This document shows positions 25,033 to 33,673 of a stretch of DNA of 64,000 nt, piece by piece; positions within the stretch are counted from its first letter, which is position 1; each line of letters opens with the position of its first letter. The notes under the pieces were generated by a model. The model made no database searches and was not told where the DNA came from. It saw only the letters and a list, made by a program, of their open reading frames with translations. Location of the stretch: NCBI RefSeq assembly GCF_036241575.1, contig NZ_CP108455.1, positions 1,502,501 to 1,566,500 on the forward strand. Reading direction: 5' to 3'. The DNA comes from Streptomyces sp. NBC_01267. GTDB lineage: Bacteria > Actinomycetota > Actinomycetes > Streptomycetales > Streptomycetaceae. The position numbers and the translations under genes were made by a program.

Positions 25033-26018
25033 CCGCCGATCGCCGACATCGGCCGGGCGGGCTGGAGGAAGGACGGGTCGTCCAGACCGGATCCGGCCTT
25101 CTTTCCCCACATCGCCAGCTTCCAGCGACGGGCGATCTCCTCGTCGGACGCCCCGGAGCGCAGCGCGCCCCGCAAGTCCGATTCCTCCCGGGCGAAGAGG
25201 CAGGTGCGCACCTGACCGTCGGCAGTGAGTCTGGTGCGGTCGCAGGCTCCGCAGAACGGCCGCGTGACGGAGGCGATGACCCCCACGCGGTGCGGTCCGC
25301 CGTCCACCACCCAGCGCTCGGCGGGGGCCGAACCGCGTGCGTCCGCGGCCTCCTCGGTGAGCAGGAAACGGGTGCGCAGCGACTCCAGGATGTCACCCGC
25401 TGTGATCATGCCGTCCCGCTTCCAGCCGTGCTGGGCGTCGAGCGGCATCTGCTCGATGAAGCGCAGCTCGTAGTCGTTCCGCACGGCCCAGGCGAGGAGT
25501 TCGGGAGCCTCGTCGTCGTTGAGTCCGGGCATCAGTACGGCGTTGACCTTCACCGGGGTGAGCCCGGCGGCGCCGGCGGCCTCCAGACCGTCCAGCACAT
25601 CGCGGTGCCGGTCCCGGCGGGTGAGGGTCTTGAAGACGTCGGGGCGCAGGGTGTCGAGCGAGACGTTGACCCGGTCCAGGCCCGCTGCCGCGAGGGCTCG
25701 GGCGGTGCGCTTGAGGCCGATGCCGTTGGTGGTCAGCGACATCCGGGGGCGGGGCTCCAGGGCCGCGCACCGCTCGACGATGCCCACCAGCCCGGGGCGC
25801 AGCAGCGGTTCGCCGCCGGTGAACCGGACTTCGGTGATCCCGAGGCCGGTCACGGCGATACGGATCAGCCGGACGATCTCGTCGTCGGTGAGCAGATCCG
25901 GCTTCGCCAGCCACTGCAGCCCCTCTTCGGGCATGCAGTACGTGCACCGCAGATTGCAGCGGTCGGTGAGTGAAACGCGCAGGTCAGTGGCTACGCGGCC
26001 AAAGGTGTCGATAAGCAC
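25029..26018 (-). CDS. moaA: GTP 3',8-cyclase (molybdenum cofactor synthesis)
   Basis: 329 residues. A radical SAM enzyme that starts molybdopterin synthesis by rearranging GTP. The first [4Fe-4S] site is C21-x3-C25-x2-C28 (DRCNLRCTYC), the second cluster site is CGACDRTRLTADGQVRTC near residues 250-270, and VRFTGGEPLLRPG is the SAM-binding GGEP motif. The protein ends with the conserved Gly-Gly tail (SAIGG) needed with MoaC. GTG start at 26018. The stop codon TAG lies in the border of the palindromic element. Other moa genes are not in the window. Confidence 0.96.
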   Translation of the reverse strand: MLIDTFGRVATDLRVSLTDRCNLRCTYCMPEEGLQWLAKPDLLTDDEIVRLIRIAVTGLGITEVRFTGGEPLLRPGLVGIVERCAALEPRPRMSLTTNGIGLKRTARALAAAGLDRVNVSLDTLRPDVFKTLTRRDRHRDVLDGLEAAGAAGLTPVKVNAVLMPGLNDDEAPELLAWAVRNDYELRFIEQMPLDAQHGWKRDGMITAGDILESLRTRFLLTEEAADARGSAPAERWVVDGGPHRVGVIASVTRPFCGACDRTRLTADGQVRTCLFAREESDLRGALRSGASDEEIARRWKLAMWGKKAGSGLDDPSFLQPARPMSAIGG

Positions 26019-26120
26019 TGCGGCCCCCTTCCCACGAGGAATCCCTGCTGAAGAACTGTATGCAACCGAGCGTACGCGACCCCTGTGACAGCAACAGGGC
26101 CGATTACCACGAGGTACGGC

Positions 26121-26154
26121 GGGGCCGCGTCGTAGAGATCTACGACGCGGCCCC
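26121..26154 (-). terminator. Terminator after the solute-symporter operon
   Basis: Perfect inverted repeat: 16-bp arms starting GGGGCCGCGTCGTAGA around a 2-bp centre, 37 bp beyond the symporter stop. The remaining 26019-26190 segment is the moaA promoter region; no other feature seen. Confidence 0.8.
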
Positions 26155-26190
26155 GGTCCGTACCGTCTCCGCCGTGCTCCGGCGACCGGC

Positions 26191-27813
26191 TCAGTGCGCT
26201 CCGAACCCGGTGAGGGACTTGACCTCCAGTTCCGCGTACTTGCCCTTGTCGGGCTCCTCCTTCGAGAGCAGCGAGCCCAGCCAGCCGAGCAGGAATCCCA
26301 GCGGGATCGAGATGAGGCCCGGGTTCTCCAGCGGGAACCAGTGGAAGTCCACGCCCTTGAACATCGAGGTGGGCTTTCCGGAGACGACCGGCGAGAAGAG
26401 CACCAGCACCACGGAGGAGACGAGCCCTCCGTAGATCGACCAGAGGGCGCCGCCGGTGGTGAACCTCTTCCAGAACAGGCTGTAGAGGAGAGTGGGCAGA
26501 TTGGCGGAGGCGGCGACCGCGAAGGCGAGGGCGACCAGGCCCGCCACGTTCAGATCACGGGCGAAGGCACCGAGGACGATGGCGACGGCGCCGATCGCGA
26601 CGGTGGCCCAGCGGGCCGCGCGCATCTCCTCCTTCTCGGTCGCCCTGCCCTTGCGGATGACGTTGGCGTAGATGTCGTGCGCGAACGACGACGAGGAGGC
26701 CAGGGTCAGTCCGGCGACCACCGCGAGGATGGTGGCGAAGGCGACCGCCGAGATCACCGCGAGCAGGATGGACCCTCCGGTGGAGTCGGCGCCGCCGCCG
26801 ATCTCCAGGGCGGCCAGCGGTGCCGCGGTGTTGCCCGCCGGGTTGGAGGCGATGATGTCGGCGGGCTTGAGGAGGGCGGCGGCGCCGAACCCGAGCACGA
26901 TCGTCATCAGGTAGAAGGCGCCGATGATGCCGATCGCCCAGTTCACCGACTTGCGGGCGGCCTTGGCCGTCGGCACGGTGTAGAAGCGGATCAGGATGTG
27001 CGGCAGGCCCGCGGTGCCGAGCACCAGCGCGATGCCGAGCGAGATGAAGTCCAGCTTGGTGGTGCCCGAGGTGCCGTACTTCAGGCCGGGTTCCAGGAAG
27101 GCCTTCCCCTTGCCACTGTTCGAGGCCGCGGAGCCGAGCAGGTCGGAGACGTTGAAGTGGAACTTCAGCAGGATCAGGAAGGTGATGAGGATGGTGCCCG
27201 CGATCAGCAGGACGGCCTTGACCATCTGCACCCAGGTGGTGCCCTTCATGCCACCGATGGTGACGTACACGATCATCAGGACGCCGACCAGCGCGACGAT
27301 GGCGATCTTGCCCGCGTCGCTGGTGATGCCGAGCAGCAGGGAGACGAGCACTCCGGCGCCCGCCATCTGAGCCAGCAGATAGAAGATCGAGACGACGATG
27401 GTGGAGGCGCCCGCCGCGGTACGCACGGGGCGTTGGCGCATCCGGTACGCGAGGACGTCGCCCATCGTGTAGCGGCCCGAGTTGCGCAGCGGTTCGGCGA
27501 CCAGCAGCAGGGCGACGAGCCAGGCGACCAGGAAGCCGATCGAGTAGAGGAAGCCGTCGTAGCCGAAGAGTGCGATGGCGCCCGCGATGCCGAGGAACGA
27601 GGCGGCCGACATGTAGTCGCCGGAGACGGCGAGTCCGTTCTGGAAGGCGGAGAACTGCCTGCCGCCCGCGTAGAAGTCCGCGGCGCTGCGGGTCTGGCGT
27701 CCGGCCCAGACGGTGATGACCAGGGTCGCGACGACGAAGACCGCGAAGAGCGTGATGATCAGCGGCCGGTGCTCGGTGGTGGCCGAGGCGGCGAGCTGGA
27801 CTGCGGGGCTCAT
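26191..27813 (-). CDS. Sodium:solute symporter (acetate/monocarboxylate type)
   Basis: 540 residues with about 13-14 membrane helices, sodium:solute symporter family, close to cation/acetate symporters (ActP). Typical regions: WAGRQTRSAADFYAGGRQFS, the GDYMSAASFLGIAGAIAL sodium-site helix, and RNSGRYTMGDVLAYRMRQRP. It should take up acetate or another short monocarboxylate with sodium. The gene overlaps the end of the small DUF485 gene by 4 bp, the usual arrangement (yjcH-actP). A perfect palindrome 28325-28351 upstream may be an operator. Confidence 0.92.
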   Translation of the reverse strand: MSPAVQLAASATTEHRPLIITLFAVFVVATLVITVWAGRQTRSAADFYAGGRQFSAFQNGLAVSGDYMSAASFLGIAGAIALFGYDGFLYSIGFLVAWLVALLLVAEPLRNSGRYTMGDVLAYRMRQRPVRTAAGASTIVVSIFYLLAQMAGAGVLVSLLLGITSDAGKIAIVALVGVLMIVYVTIGGMKGTTWVQMVKAVLLIAGTILITFLILLKFHFNVSDLLGSAASNSGKGKAFLEPGLKYGTSGTTKLDFISLGIALVLGTAGLPHILIRFYTVPTAKAARKSVNWAIGIIGAFYLMTIVLGFGAAALLKPADIIASNPAGNTAAPLAALEIGGGADSTGGSILLAVISAVAFATILAVVAGLTLASSSSFAHDIYANVIRKGRATEKEEMRAARWATVAIGAVAIVLGAFARDLNVAGLVALAFAVAASANLPTLLYSLFWKRFTTGGALWSIYGGLVSSVVLVLFSPVVSGKPTSMFKGVDFHWFPLENPGLISIPLGFLLGWLGSLLSKEEPDKGKYAELEVKSLTGFGAH

Positions 27814-28175
27814 GCGTCGGCCTCCATACGGGACTTGATCGCGGCGCCCTTCGGGTCGAGCTTCGTCGCGGCGTGCCGCGAGTAGAGCCAGGCGATGAGG
27901 AACGTGGTGAGGAACTGGGCGAGACCGAGGACCAGGGCCACATTGATGTGGCCGAGGAGCGTGGTGCCCATGAAGCCGCCGGCGTAGCTCGACAGCAGGA
28001 CGTACAGCAGGTACCAGGCGATGAAGCCGATGGTCAGCGGAAAGGCGAAGGAGCGGTGGGCGCGGCGCAGTTCGCCGAATTCCGCGCCCTCCTGCACCTC
28101 GACGTACTTCTCTGCCGTGGGCCGGGCCGGGCCGGGGCCCGTTCCGTCCGGGCGCTGCGGTGCATCGGTAGCCAC
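27810..28175 (-). CDS. DUF485 membrane protein (YjcH-like)
   Basis: 121 residues. It has a polar N-terminal tail, then two helices: SFAFPLTIGFIAWYLLYVLLSSYAG and NVALVLGLAQFLTTFLIAWLYSRHA (given as separate segments), characteristic of DUF485. These proteins accompany acetate-type sodium symporters and are probably accessory. GTG at 28175 was chosen because GAGGAG lies nine bases upstream; the frame stays open to 28286 but that part lacks any conserved features. The gene is translationally coupled to the symporter gene. Confidence 0.88.
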   Translation of the reverse strand: MATDAPQRPDGTGPGPARPTAEKYVEVQEGAEFGELRRAHRSFAFPLTIGFIAWYLLYVLLSSYAGGFMGTTLLGHINVALVLGLAQFLTTFLIAWLYSRHAATKLDPKGAAIKSRMEADA

Positions 28176-28324
28176 GGATTCTCCTCGCGACGCGGTGTGG
28201 GTGGGGCCGGAGCGGCTGGGCTGTCGGGAGGCGGGTGGTGCGGGTCCCCCCGACAACGGCACGGAGCGCGCGGCGGCCCGGTTCAACGCTGGTTGATTCT
28301 TGACCGATTGATTGCTGTCCGCCG

Positions 28325-28351
28325 ATGATCAGCGATAGTTTCGCTGGTCAT
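28325..28351. promoter_or_regulatory. Operator-like inverted repeat
   Basis: ATGATCAGCGA-TAGTT-TCGCTGGTCAT: 11-bp arms with a single mismatch, low GC, located 150 bp upstream of the DUF485 start and 58 bp upstream of the subtilase start. Good candidate for a regulator site shared by the divergent genes. The other 205 bp of the intergenic region show nothing definite. Confidence 0.45.
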
Positions 28352-28408
28352 GTACCGCCCAACTGCGTCCCGCAGCAGGGCGGCTGATACGGATGATGTG
28401 GAGAACCC

Positions 28409-29929
28409 ATGGCTCATCTGGCATCCGGGCGGTGGCGCGCGGTCGCGCTGCCCGCCGGACTGGCACTCGTCGCTTCGCTCGGCTTCCTGCCGGGCACGGC
28501 CACCGCGGAGTCGGGGGGTGGCTCGGCGCACGCCACGGGCCCTGCACTCTCGTACGTGGTGAACACCAGAACCGACCACCGCACGCTGGACTCGGTGAGA
28601 CAGGCGATCTCCCGGGCCGGCGGTTCGGTGGTGATGACGTACGACAAGATCGGCGTGATCGTCGCGCACTCGGCCGACCCGGACTTCGCGAAGAACGTCC
28701 GCGCGGTCAAGGGCGTCTCTTCGGCCGGTGCCACCCGCACCGCGCCGCTGCCCGCCGAGTCGACGACGGACGTCGGTACCCCGCTGAAGCTCACGGCGAA
28801 GCAGCTGAAGTCGCTGTCGGCGAAGGCGGCCTCCGGGGAGGACCCGCTGGAGCCGTTGCAGTGGGACCTGAAGGCGATCAAGGCCGACAAGGCGCACGAG
28901 AAGACTCTCGGCAGTTCCGAGGTGACGGTCGCGGTGATCGACACGGGCGTCGACGACACCCACCCGGACATCGCACCGAACTTCGACCGCAAGGCCTCCG
29001 TCAACTGTGTGACGGGCAAGCCCGACACCACGGACGGTGCCTGGCGGCCGACCGCCGAGGAGAGCCCGCACGGCACCCATGTGGCAGGTGAGATCGCGGG
29101 CGCGAAGAACGGCGTCGGCATCACCGGGGTCGCCCCCGGGGTGAAGGTGTCGGGCATCAAGGTGGGCACGACGGGCGGGTCCTTCTACACGGAGGCCGTC
29201 GTGTGCGGCTTCATGTGGGCCGCGGACCACGGGGTCGACGTGACCAACAACAGCTATTACACCGACCCGTGGTACTTCAACTGCAAGGACGACCCGGACC
29301 AGCGGGCCCTGGTCGACGCGGTCACCCGCGCCTCGCAGTACGCGGAGAAGAAGGGCACGGTCAATGTCGCAGCCGCGGGCAACGAGAGCTACGACCTCGC
29401 CTCGCACTCGATAACCGACCCGTCGAGCCCGAACGACGGCACCCCGGGGGACCGGACGGTGGACCCGTCCAAGTGCCTCGACATACCCACCGAGTTGCCG
29501 GGGGTCGTCACGGTCGCCGCGACGGGCGCCAAGAACCTGAAGTCGTCGTTCTCCAACTACGGCCGGGGAATCATCGACGTCGCGGCCCCCGGTGGTGACT
29601 CCACCGCCTACCAGGCCCCCGACGCGCCGGCGAACAACGGCCTGATCCTGGGCCCGGTCCCCGGCGGCGGCTGGGCCTACATGGCCGGTACGTCCATGGC
29701 GTCCCCGCATGTCGCGGGTGTCGCGGCGCTGATCAAGTCCACGCACCCGCACGCCTCGCCGCAGCTGGTCAAGGCGCTGCTGTCCGCCGAGGCGGACAAG
29801 CTGGCCTGCCCCGCGTCGTACGACATCGACGGTGACGGCACCGTCGACGCGGTCTGCCAGGGCGGCCGGGGTCACAACGGCTTCTACGGGTCCGGCCTGG
29901 TCAACGCCCTGAACGCGGTGACCTGGTAG
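28409..29929 (+). CDS. Secreted subtilisin-like serine protease (S8)
   Basis: 506 residues. Signal peptide (about 1-33, hydrophobic core VALPAGLALVASLGFLPGTATA), an inhibitor I9-like prodomain to about residue 150, and then the S8 catalytic domain with Asp178 (VIDTGVDDTHPD), His221 (HGTHVAGE) and Ser429 (GTSMASPHVAGVAAL); the oxyanion Asn is in AAAGNESYDL. Five or so Cys residues in the mature part suggest disulfides. The C terminus, GFYGSGLVNALNAVTW, ends right after the catalytic domain; no extra domains. ATG follows GGAG. Secreted protease for nutrition or development. Confidence 0.93.
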   Translation: MAHLASGRWRAVALPAGLALVASLGFLPGTATAESGGGSAHATGPALSYVVNTRTDHRTLDSVRQAISRAGGSVVMTYDKIGVIVAHSADPDFAKNVRAVKGVSSAGATRTAPLPAESTTDVGTPLKLTAKQLKSLSAKAASGEDPLEPLQWDLKAIKADKAHEKTLGSSEVTVAVIDTGVDDTHPDIAPNFDRKASVNCVTGKPDTTDGAWRPTAEESPHGTHVAGEIAGAKNGVGITGVAPGVKVSGIKVGTTGGSFYTEAVVCGFMWAADHGVDVTNNSYYTDPWYFNCKDDPDQRALVDAVTRASQYAEKKGTVNVAAAGNESYDLASHSITDPSSPNDGTPGDRTVDPSKCLDIPTELPGVVTVAATGAKNLKSSFSNYGRGIIDVAAPGGDSTAYQAPDAPANNGLILGPVPGGGWAYMAGTSMASPHVAGVAALIKSTHPHASPQLVKALLSAEADKLACPASYDIDGDGTVDAVCQGGRGHNGFYGSGLVNALNAVTW

Positions 29930-29935
29930 CACCTC

Positions 29936-29963
29936 CGGTGGGGGCGGCCGGCCGCCCCCACCG
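29936..29963. terminator. Bidirectional terminator between subtilase and dehydrogenase genes
   Basis: Perfect 28-bp palindrome (CGGTGGGGGCGGCC and its complement), between convergent stops. Confidence 0.75.
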
Positions 29964-29996
29964 ACGGCCCGGCGGACCGGTCGAGGCCCGCCGGGC

Positions 29997-31037
29997 CTAC
30001 TTGACGAGCACCTTGAGCGCGGTGCGCTCGTCCATCGCCCGGTAGCCGTCCGGAACACCGTCCAGGCCGACGGTCAGGTCGAAGACCGGCGAGGGGTCGA
30101 TCGTGCCGTCCAGTACGTCGGGGAGCAGTTCGGGTATGTAGGTGCGGACGGGCGCGACGCCGCCGCGCAGCGCGATGTTGCGGTCGAACATGTCGCTGAG
30201 GTCCAGGCCGGTACCGCTGCCGTGCGGTACGCCGACGTAGCCGACGGCGCCGCCGTCGCGGGCGATGGCGACGGCCGTGCGCATCGACTGCTCGGTGCCG
30301 ACGGCCTCGATCACGGCGTGGGCGCCCTGCCCGCGGGTCATGTCACGTACCGCGGCGACGGCCTCGTCACCGCGCGCCGCGACCACGTCCGTGGCGCCGA
30401 ACGTCCTGGCGATGTCGGTACGCACCTGGTGCCGCCCCAGCGCGATGATCCGCTCGGCGCCGAGCCGCTTGGCGGCCAGCACGCCGCAGAGCCCGACGGC
30501 CCCGTCACCGACGACGGCGACCGTGCTGCCGGGGCGCACGCCCGCTCCGAGGGCCGCGTGGTGGCCGGTGCCCATGACGTCGGAGAGTGCGAGCAGCGCG
30601 GTCAGCAGGTGGTCGTCGGAGGCGGCGTCGGCCGGGAGCTTGACGAGTGTGGCGTCGGCGAAGGGCACCCTGACGGCTTCGCCCTGACCGCCGTCGGAGC
30701 CGACCGAACCCCAGAAGCCGCCCTGCGTGCAGGAGGTGGTGAGCCCTTCGGCGCAGTACTCGCACGTGCCGTCGGACCAGACGAAGGGGGCGACGACGAG
30801 GTCCCCGGCCGCGAAGCCGCTCACCCCGGAGCCCGCTTCCTCGACGATGCCGAGGAACTCGTGGCCGATCCTCTGACCGGGCTTACGGGCGGCAACACCG
30901 CGGTACGCCCACAGGTCGCTGCCGCAGATGCAGGCGCGCAGCACGCGGACGACCGCGTCGCCGGGCTGCTGGATCTCGGGGTCCGGCACCTCCTCCACCC
31001 GGATGTCGTGAGGGGCGTGGATGACGGTGGCGCGCAT
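29997..31037 (-). CDS. Zinc-dependent alcohol dehydrogenase family protein
   Basis: 346 residues, MDR superfamily. Catalytic zinc ligands: Cys38 region ACICGSDLW and GHEFLGIVEEAG; structural zinc lobe CEYCAEGLTTSC, although only three Cys are evident instead of four, so this site may be incomplete. NAD(P) Rossmann motif VVGDGAVGLCGVLAAKRLGAE. The relatively large FVWSDGTCEYC insert and HGSGTGLDLSDMFDRNIALRGG resemble IMP-type dehydrogenases of the TDH branch. It starts 17 bp downstream of the lysoplasmalogenase-like gene on the same strand and might oxidise the alcohol or aldehyde from that pathway; this is inference. Confidence 0.88.
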   Translation of the reverse strand: MRATVIHAPHDIRVEEVPDPEIQQPGDAVVRVLRACICGSDLWAYRGVAARKPGQRIGHEFLGIVEEAGSGVSGFAAGDLVVAPFVWSDGTCEYCAEGLTTSCTQGGFWGSVGSDGGQGEAVRVPFADATLVKLPADAASDDHLLTALLALSDVMGTGHHAALGAGVRPGSTVAVVGDGAVGLCGVLAAKRLGAERIIALGRHQVRTDIARTFGATDVVAARGDEAVAAVRDMTRGQGAHAVIEAVGTEQSMRTAVAIARDGGAVGYVGVPHGSGTGLDLSDMFDRNIALRGGVAPVRTYIPELLPDVLDGTIDPSPVFDLTVGLDGVPDGYRAMDERTALKVLVK

Positions 31038-31054
31038 GGGGAAATCCTTGCTGG

Positions 31055-31822
31055 TCAGACAGATGTACGACTGTCACGGTACGCCGACGGCGGCGTGGCC
31101 CCGCACCGGAGTACCCCCGTGACCAGCAGGCACTGGGCCGCCAGATAGGTGGCCATGACCCAGAAGTCCGGCGCGGGCAGCTGCGGAAGGGAGGCGATAC
31201 CGGTGGCGATCAGGGTGTCCGAGACCAGGAAGAGCGCCCCGCCGAGCGCGGCGTACCGGCCGAGCCCGCCCGCGCGGTACGCCATCGCGGTGAGCAGCAG
31301 CGAGTATCCCGCCACCGGGACGCGCAGCCCGGCGGGCAGGCCGGGCCAGAGAACGGCGATCGCGCAGCCGAGCGCGACGGCGTACGCCACGGCCGGCCCG
31401 GTACGCCTGGCACTCCCCCGGCCCGGAGGCGTACGACGGCGCCCGAAGAGCACCAGGTAGCAGAGGTGTCCCGCCGCGAAGGACGCCATTCCGGCGAGAA
31501 AGGCGGGGTCCGCGTCGATGAGGAGCAGGGTGTCGCCGCCCCAGCCGAAGAGCAGCGCGGCGAGCAGCGGACGGGGGGCGCCGCGGGCGTACGCATGGGC
31601 CGCGAGGAGCGGCATCAGCAGCGGCTTGGCGACGGTGTGAGCGGTGGGCCAGTGGGCGAGAACGGCGACGAGGTCGACGAGCGCCACGAGCACGAAGACG
31701 AGCAGCAGCAGCCGGGCCGCCCTGCTCTGCGCCACCGGCTCCGGCACCTGACCCGGCACCACCTGTTCAGGCATCTCCCGTTCCGGTGTCACCGGCTTCG
31801 GCACCGCCGGATCCGTCGTCAC
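31055..31822 (-). CDS. YhhN-family membrane protein (lysoplasmalogenase-like)
   Basis: 255 residues. A Pro/Glu/Val-rich N-terminal tail (about 1-30) is followed by seven or eight hydrophobic helices with the YhhN/TMEM86 pattern: TVAKPLLMPLLAA, ALLFGWGGDTLLLID (the acidic Gly-Asp site), FAAGHLCYLVLFG and ALGGALFLVSDTLIA (second Ser-Asp site). TMEM86 proteins hydrolyse the vinyl-ether bond of lysoplasmalogens. The GTG start overlaps the stop of the fatty acid hydroxylase-type gene (GTGA), which shows translational coupling. Whether plasmalogen is the true substrate in an aerobic actinomycete is open. Confidence 0.85.
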   Translation of the reverse strand: MTTDPAVPKPVTPEREMPEQVVPGQVPEPVAQSRAARLLLLVFVLVALVDLVAVLAHWPTAHTVAKPLLMPLLAAHAYARGAPRPLLAALLFGWGGDTLLLIDADPAFLAGMASFAAGHLCYLVLFGRRRTPPGRGSARRTGPAVAYAVALGCAIAVLWPGLPAGLRVPVAGYSLLLTAMAYRAGGLGRYAALGGALFLVSDTLIATGIASLPQLPAPDFWVMATYLAAQCLLVTGVLRCGATPPSAYRDSRTSV

Positions 31823-32712
31823 GCGATCCGCTCGGCTGCCGTCGCCTCGTGAACGGTCCCGGCGCCGGGTGCGGGGGAGCGTCCCGCCGGCTGCCAGCCG
31901 GGCCCGCCGAAGATCCGCCCGGCGCGCTCGTGCCAGCTGTCGGCCGCCCGGACGTCCCGGGCGATCGCCGCGTACTCGTGGGTCGCGACACGCAGCGGGT
32001 TGTAGGTCGCGATGTTCTTGGTCAGCCCGAAGACGGGCCGCTCGCCCTCGCCCGTGAAGGACCGGAACAGCCGGTCCCAGACGATCAGGATGCCGCCGAA
32101 GTTACGGTCCAGGTAGCCGCCCTGGGAGGCATGGTGCACCCGGTGGTGGGAGGGCGTGTTGAGCACGTACTCGAAGGGGCGCGGCAGCGTGCCGACCCGT
32201 TCGGTGTGTACCCAGAACTGGTAGACGAGGTTGACGGAGGAGCAGAACGCGAGGGCCGCGGGATGCACGCCGAGGGCGATCAGCGGGACGTAGAACGGCC
32301 AGACGGTCAGCGTGGTCCAGGGCTGGCGCAGCGCGGTCGTGAAGTTGAACTTGCGGCTGGAGTGGTGGACCACGTGGCAGGCCCACAGGATGCGGACGAC
32401 GTGGTGGCCGCGGTGCGACCAGTAGTAGAAGAAGTCCTGCCCGAGCAGCATCAGGAGGACCGTCCACCACAGCACCGGGATGCGCAGCGGGGTCAGTTCG
32501 TACACCGCGGTGTAGACGGCGACGATCGGGATCTTCCAGAGGGCGTCGAAGACCAGACTGCCGAGACCCATGCCGACGCTGGTGGCGGCGTCCTTGGTCT
32601 CGTACCCGGCGGCCTCCTCGTCCGGGTGGAACCGGTAACTCACCATCTCCACGACGGTGAGCAGGACGAAAGCCGGTACGGACCACAGCACGACATCAGG
32701 CAGGTTCGGCAT
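31819..32712 (-). CDS. Fatty acid hydroxylase/sterol desaturase family protein, resembling alkylglycerol monooxygenase
   Basis: 297 residues, membrane-bound di-iron type. The eight-His pattern is complete: His100-x2-His103-His104 (SHRGHH), His113-x2-His116-His117 (HVVHHS) and His189/190-x2-His193-His194 (SHHRVHHA). Three or four helices precede and separate them. Around these the pieces HHSSRKFNFTTALRQ, YQFWVHTERVG, LNTPSHHRVHH, YLDRNFGGILIVWDR and VFGLTK match from memory the TMEM195/AGMO branch, which cleaves the ether bond of alkylglycerols, better than sterol desaturases. It is coupled to a YhhN lysoplasmalogenase-like gene, which also acts on ether lipids. Substrate remains inferred. Confidence 0.85.
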   Translation of the reverse strand: MPNLPDVVLWSVPAFVLLTVVEMVSYRFHPDEEAAGYETKDAATSVGMGLGSLVFDALWKIPIVAVYTAVYELTPLRIPVLWWTVLLMLLGQDFFYYWSHRGHHVVRILWACHVVHHSSRKFNFTTALRQPWTTLTVWPFYVPLIALGVHPAALAFCSSVNLVYQFWVHTERVGTLPRPFEYVLNTPSHHRVHHASQGGYLDRNFGGILIVWDRLFRSFTGEGERPVFGLTKNIATYNPLRVATHEYAAIARDVRAADSWHERAGRIFGGPGWQPAGRSPAPGAGTVHEATAAERIA

Positions 32713-32811
32713 GCCAGCACGGTACGGCCGGGCGATCGGCTGCGGCTAGATGTTGTTACTGACAAGTATGCGAGACGATCTGTCAGCGAGTTTTGGTGAC
32801 TTCCGCCAATG

Positions 32812-32859
32812 CCACTGCCGATACGGCTGCCGATACCACTGCTGGTACCGCTGCCGGTA
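32812..32859. repeat. Four-copy 12-bp imperfect tandem repeat
   Basis: Units of the type CCRCTGCYGRTA occur four times in a row (32812-32823, 32824-32835, 32836-32847, 32848-32859) with two to four differences. The 189-bp stretch 32713-32901 lies between the hydroxylase start and the VIT gene stop and shows nothing else. Confidence 0.65.
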
Positions 32860-32901
32860 GGGGCGCCGACGCGCCCTCCGGAGCGCCCCGGCCGCCGGGG
32901 C

Positions 32902-33612
32902 TCAGACCCCGGCCGCCCCCAGCAGCGCACCGGCCGCGTAGGTCACCGCCATGGCCAGCGCTCCCCCGGCGACGTTCCGCACCACCGCCGCACGCACCGG
33001 AGCCGCCCCCGAGCGGGCGCTCCACCACCCGGTCAGGATCAGCGCCGCCAGGACCGAGAGCACCGTGACGTACAGCCGCAGGGACGCGGGCGGCAGGACG
33101 ATCGCCAGCAGCGGGAGCAGCGCGCCCACCGTGAAGGCGAGGAAACTGGCTCCCCCCGCCTGCCAGGGGCTGGTGAGGTCGTCGGGGTCGATGCCCAGTT
33201 CCACCTCGGCGTGGGCGCGCAGGGCGTCCCGCTCGGTCAGCTGCTCGGCGGCTTCGCGGGCCAGTTCGGCGGAGAGCCCCTTGCCCTCCAACAGCCCGGC
33301 CAGCTCGGCGAGTTCGGCCTCCGGGGTCTCGCGCAGCTCGCGCCTCTCCTGGGCCAGGGCGGCCTTCTCGGAGTCGCGCTGGGTGGAGACCGAGACGTAC
33401 TCCCCCGCCGCCATCGACATCGATCCGGCGAGCAGTCCGGAGAGTCCGGCGGTGAGCAGCGCGGCGCGCGAGTCGGTGGCACCGGCGACGCCGACGACGA
33501 TGCCCGCGGTGGAGACGACACCGTCGTTGGCGCCGAGCACGGCGGCCCGGAGCCAGTTGAGGCGGGCCCCGATGCCGCCGCCGTGGGCCTCGTCGTGGGT
33601 CTGATCAGTCAC
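32902..33612 (-). CDS. VIT1/CCC1-family metal transporter
   Basis: 236 residues, five predicted helices. N-terminal helix LRAAVLGANDGVVSTAGIVVGVAGA is the VIT family's ion-path segment; SMSMAAGEYVSVSTQRDSEKAAL is the second helix and start of the cytoplasmic metal-binding domain rich in Glu (EAELAELAGLLEGKGLSAELAREAAEQL), and three helices end the protein. These proteins carry iron or manganese out of the cytosol, usually in exchange for protons. GTG start at 33612. It is the last gene before the TetR-linked operon; its stop is followed by a low-complexity repeat region. Confidence 0.9.
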   Translation of the reverse strand: MTDQTHDEAHGGGIGARLNWLRAAVLGANDGVVSTAGIVVGVAGATDSRAALLTAGLSGLLAGSMSMAAGEYVSVSTQRDSEKAALAQERRELRETPEAELAELAGLLEGKGLSAELAREAAEQLTERDALRAHAEVELGIDPDDLTSPWQAGGASFLAFTVGALLPLLAIVLPPASLRLYVTVLSVLAALILTGWWSARSGAAPVRAAVVRNVAGGALAMAVTYAAGALLGAAGV

Positions 33613-33673
33613 CCAGGGAGGGTCTCACCCGCTCCCGCCGGGGATCCGCACCGACCCGCTCGGACCCCGCGTC

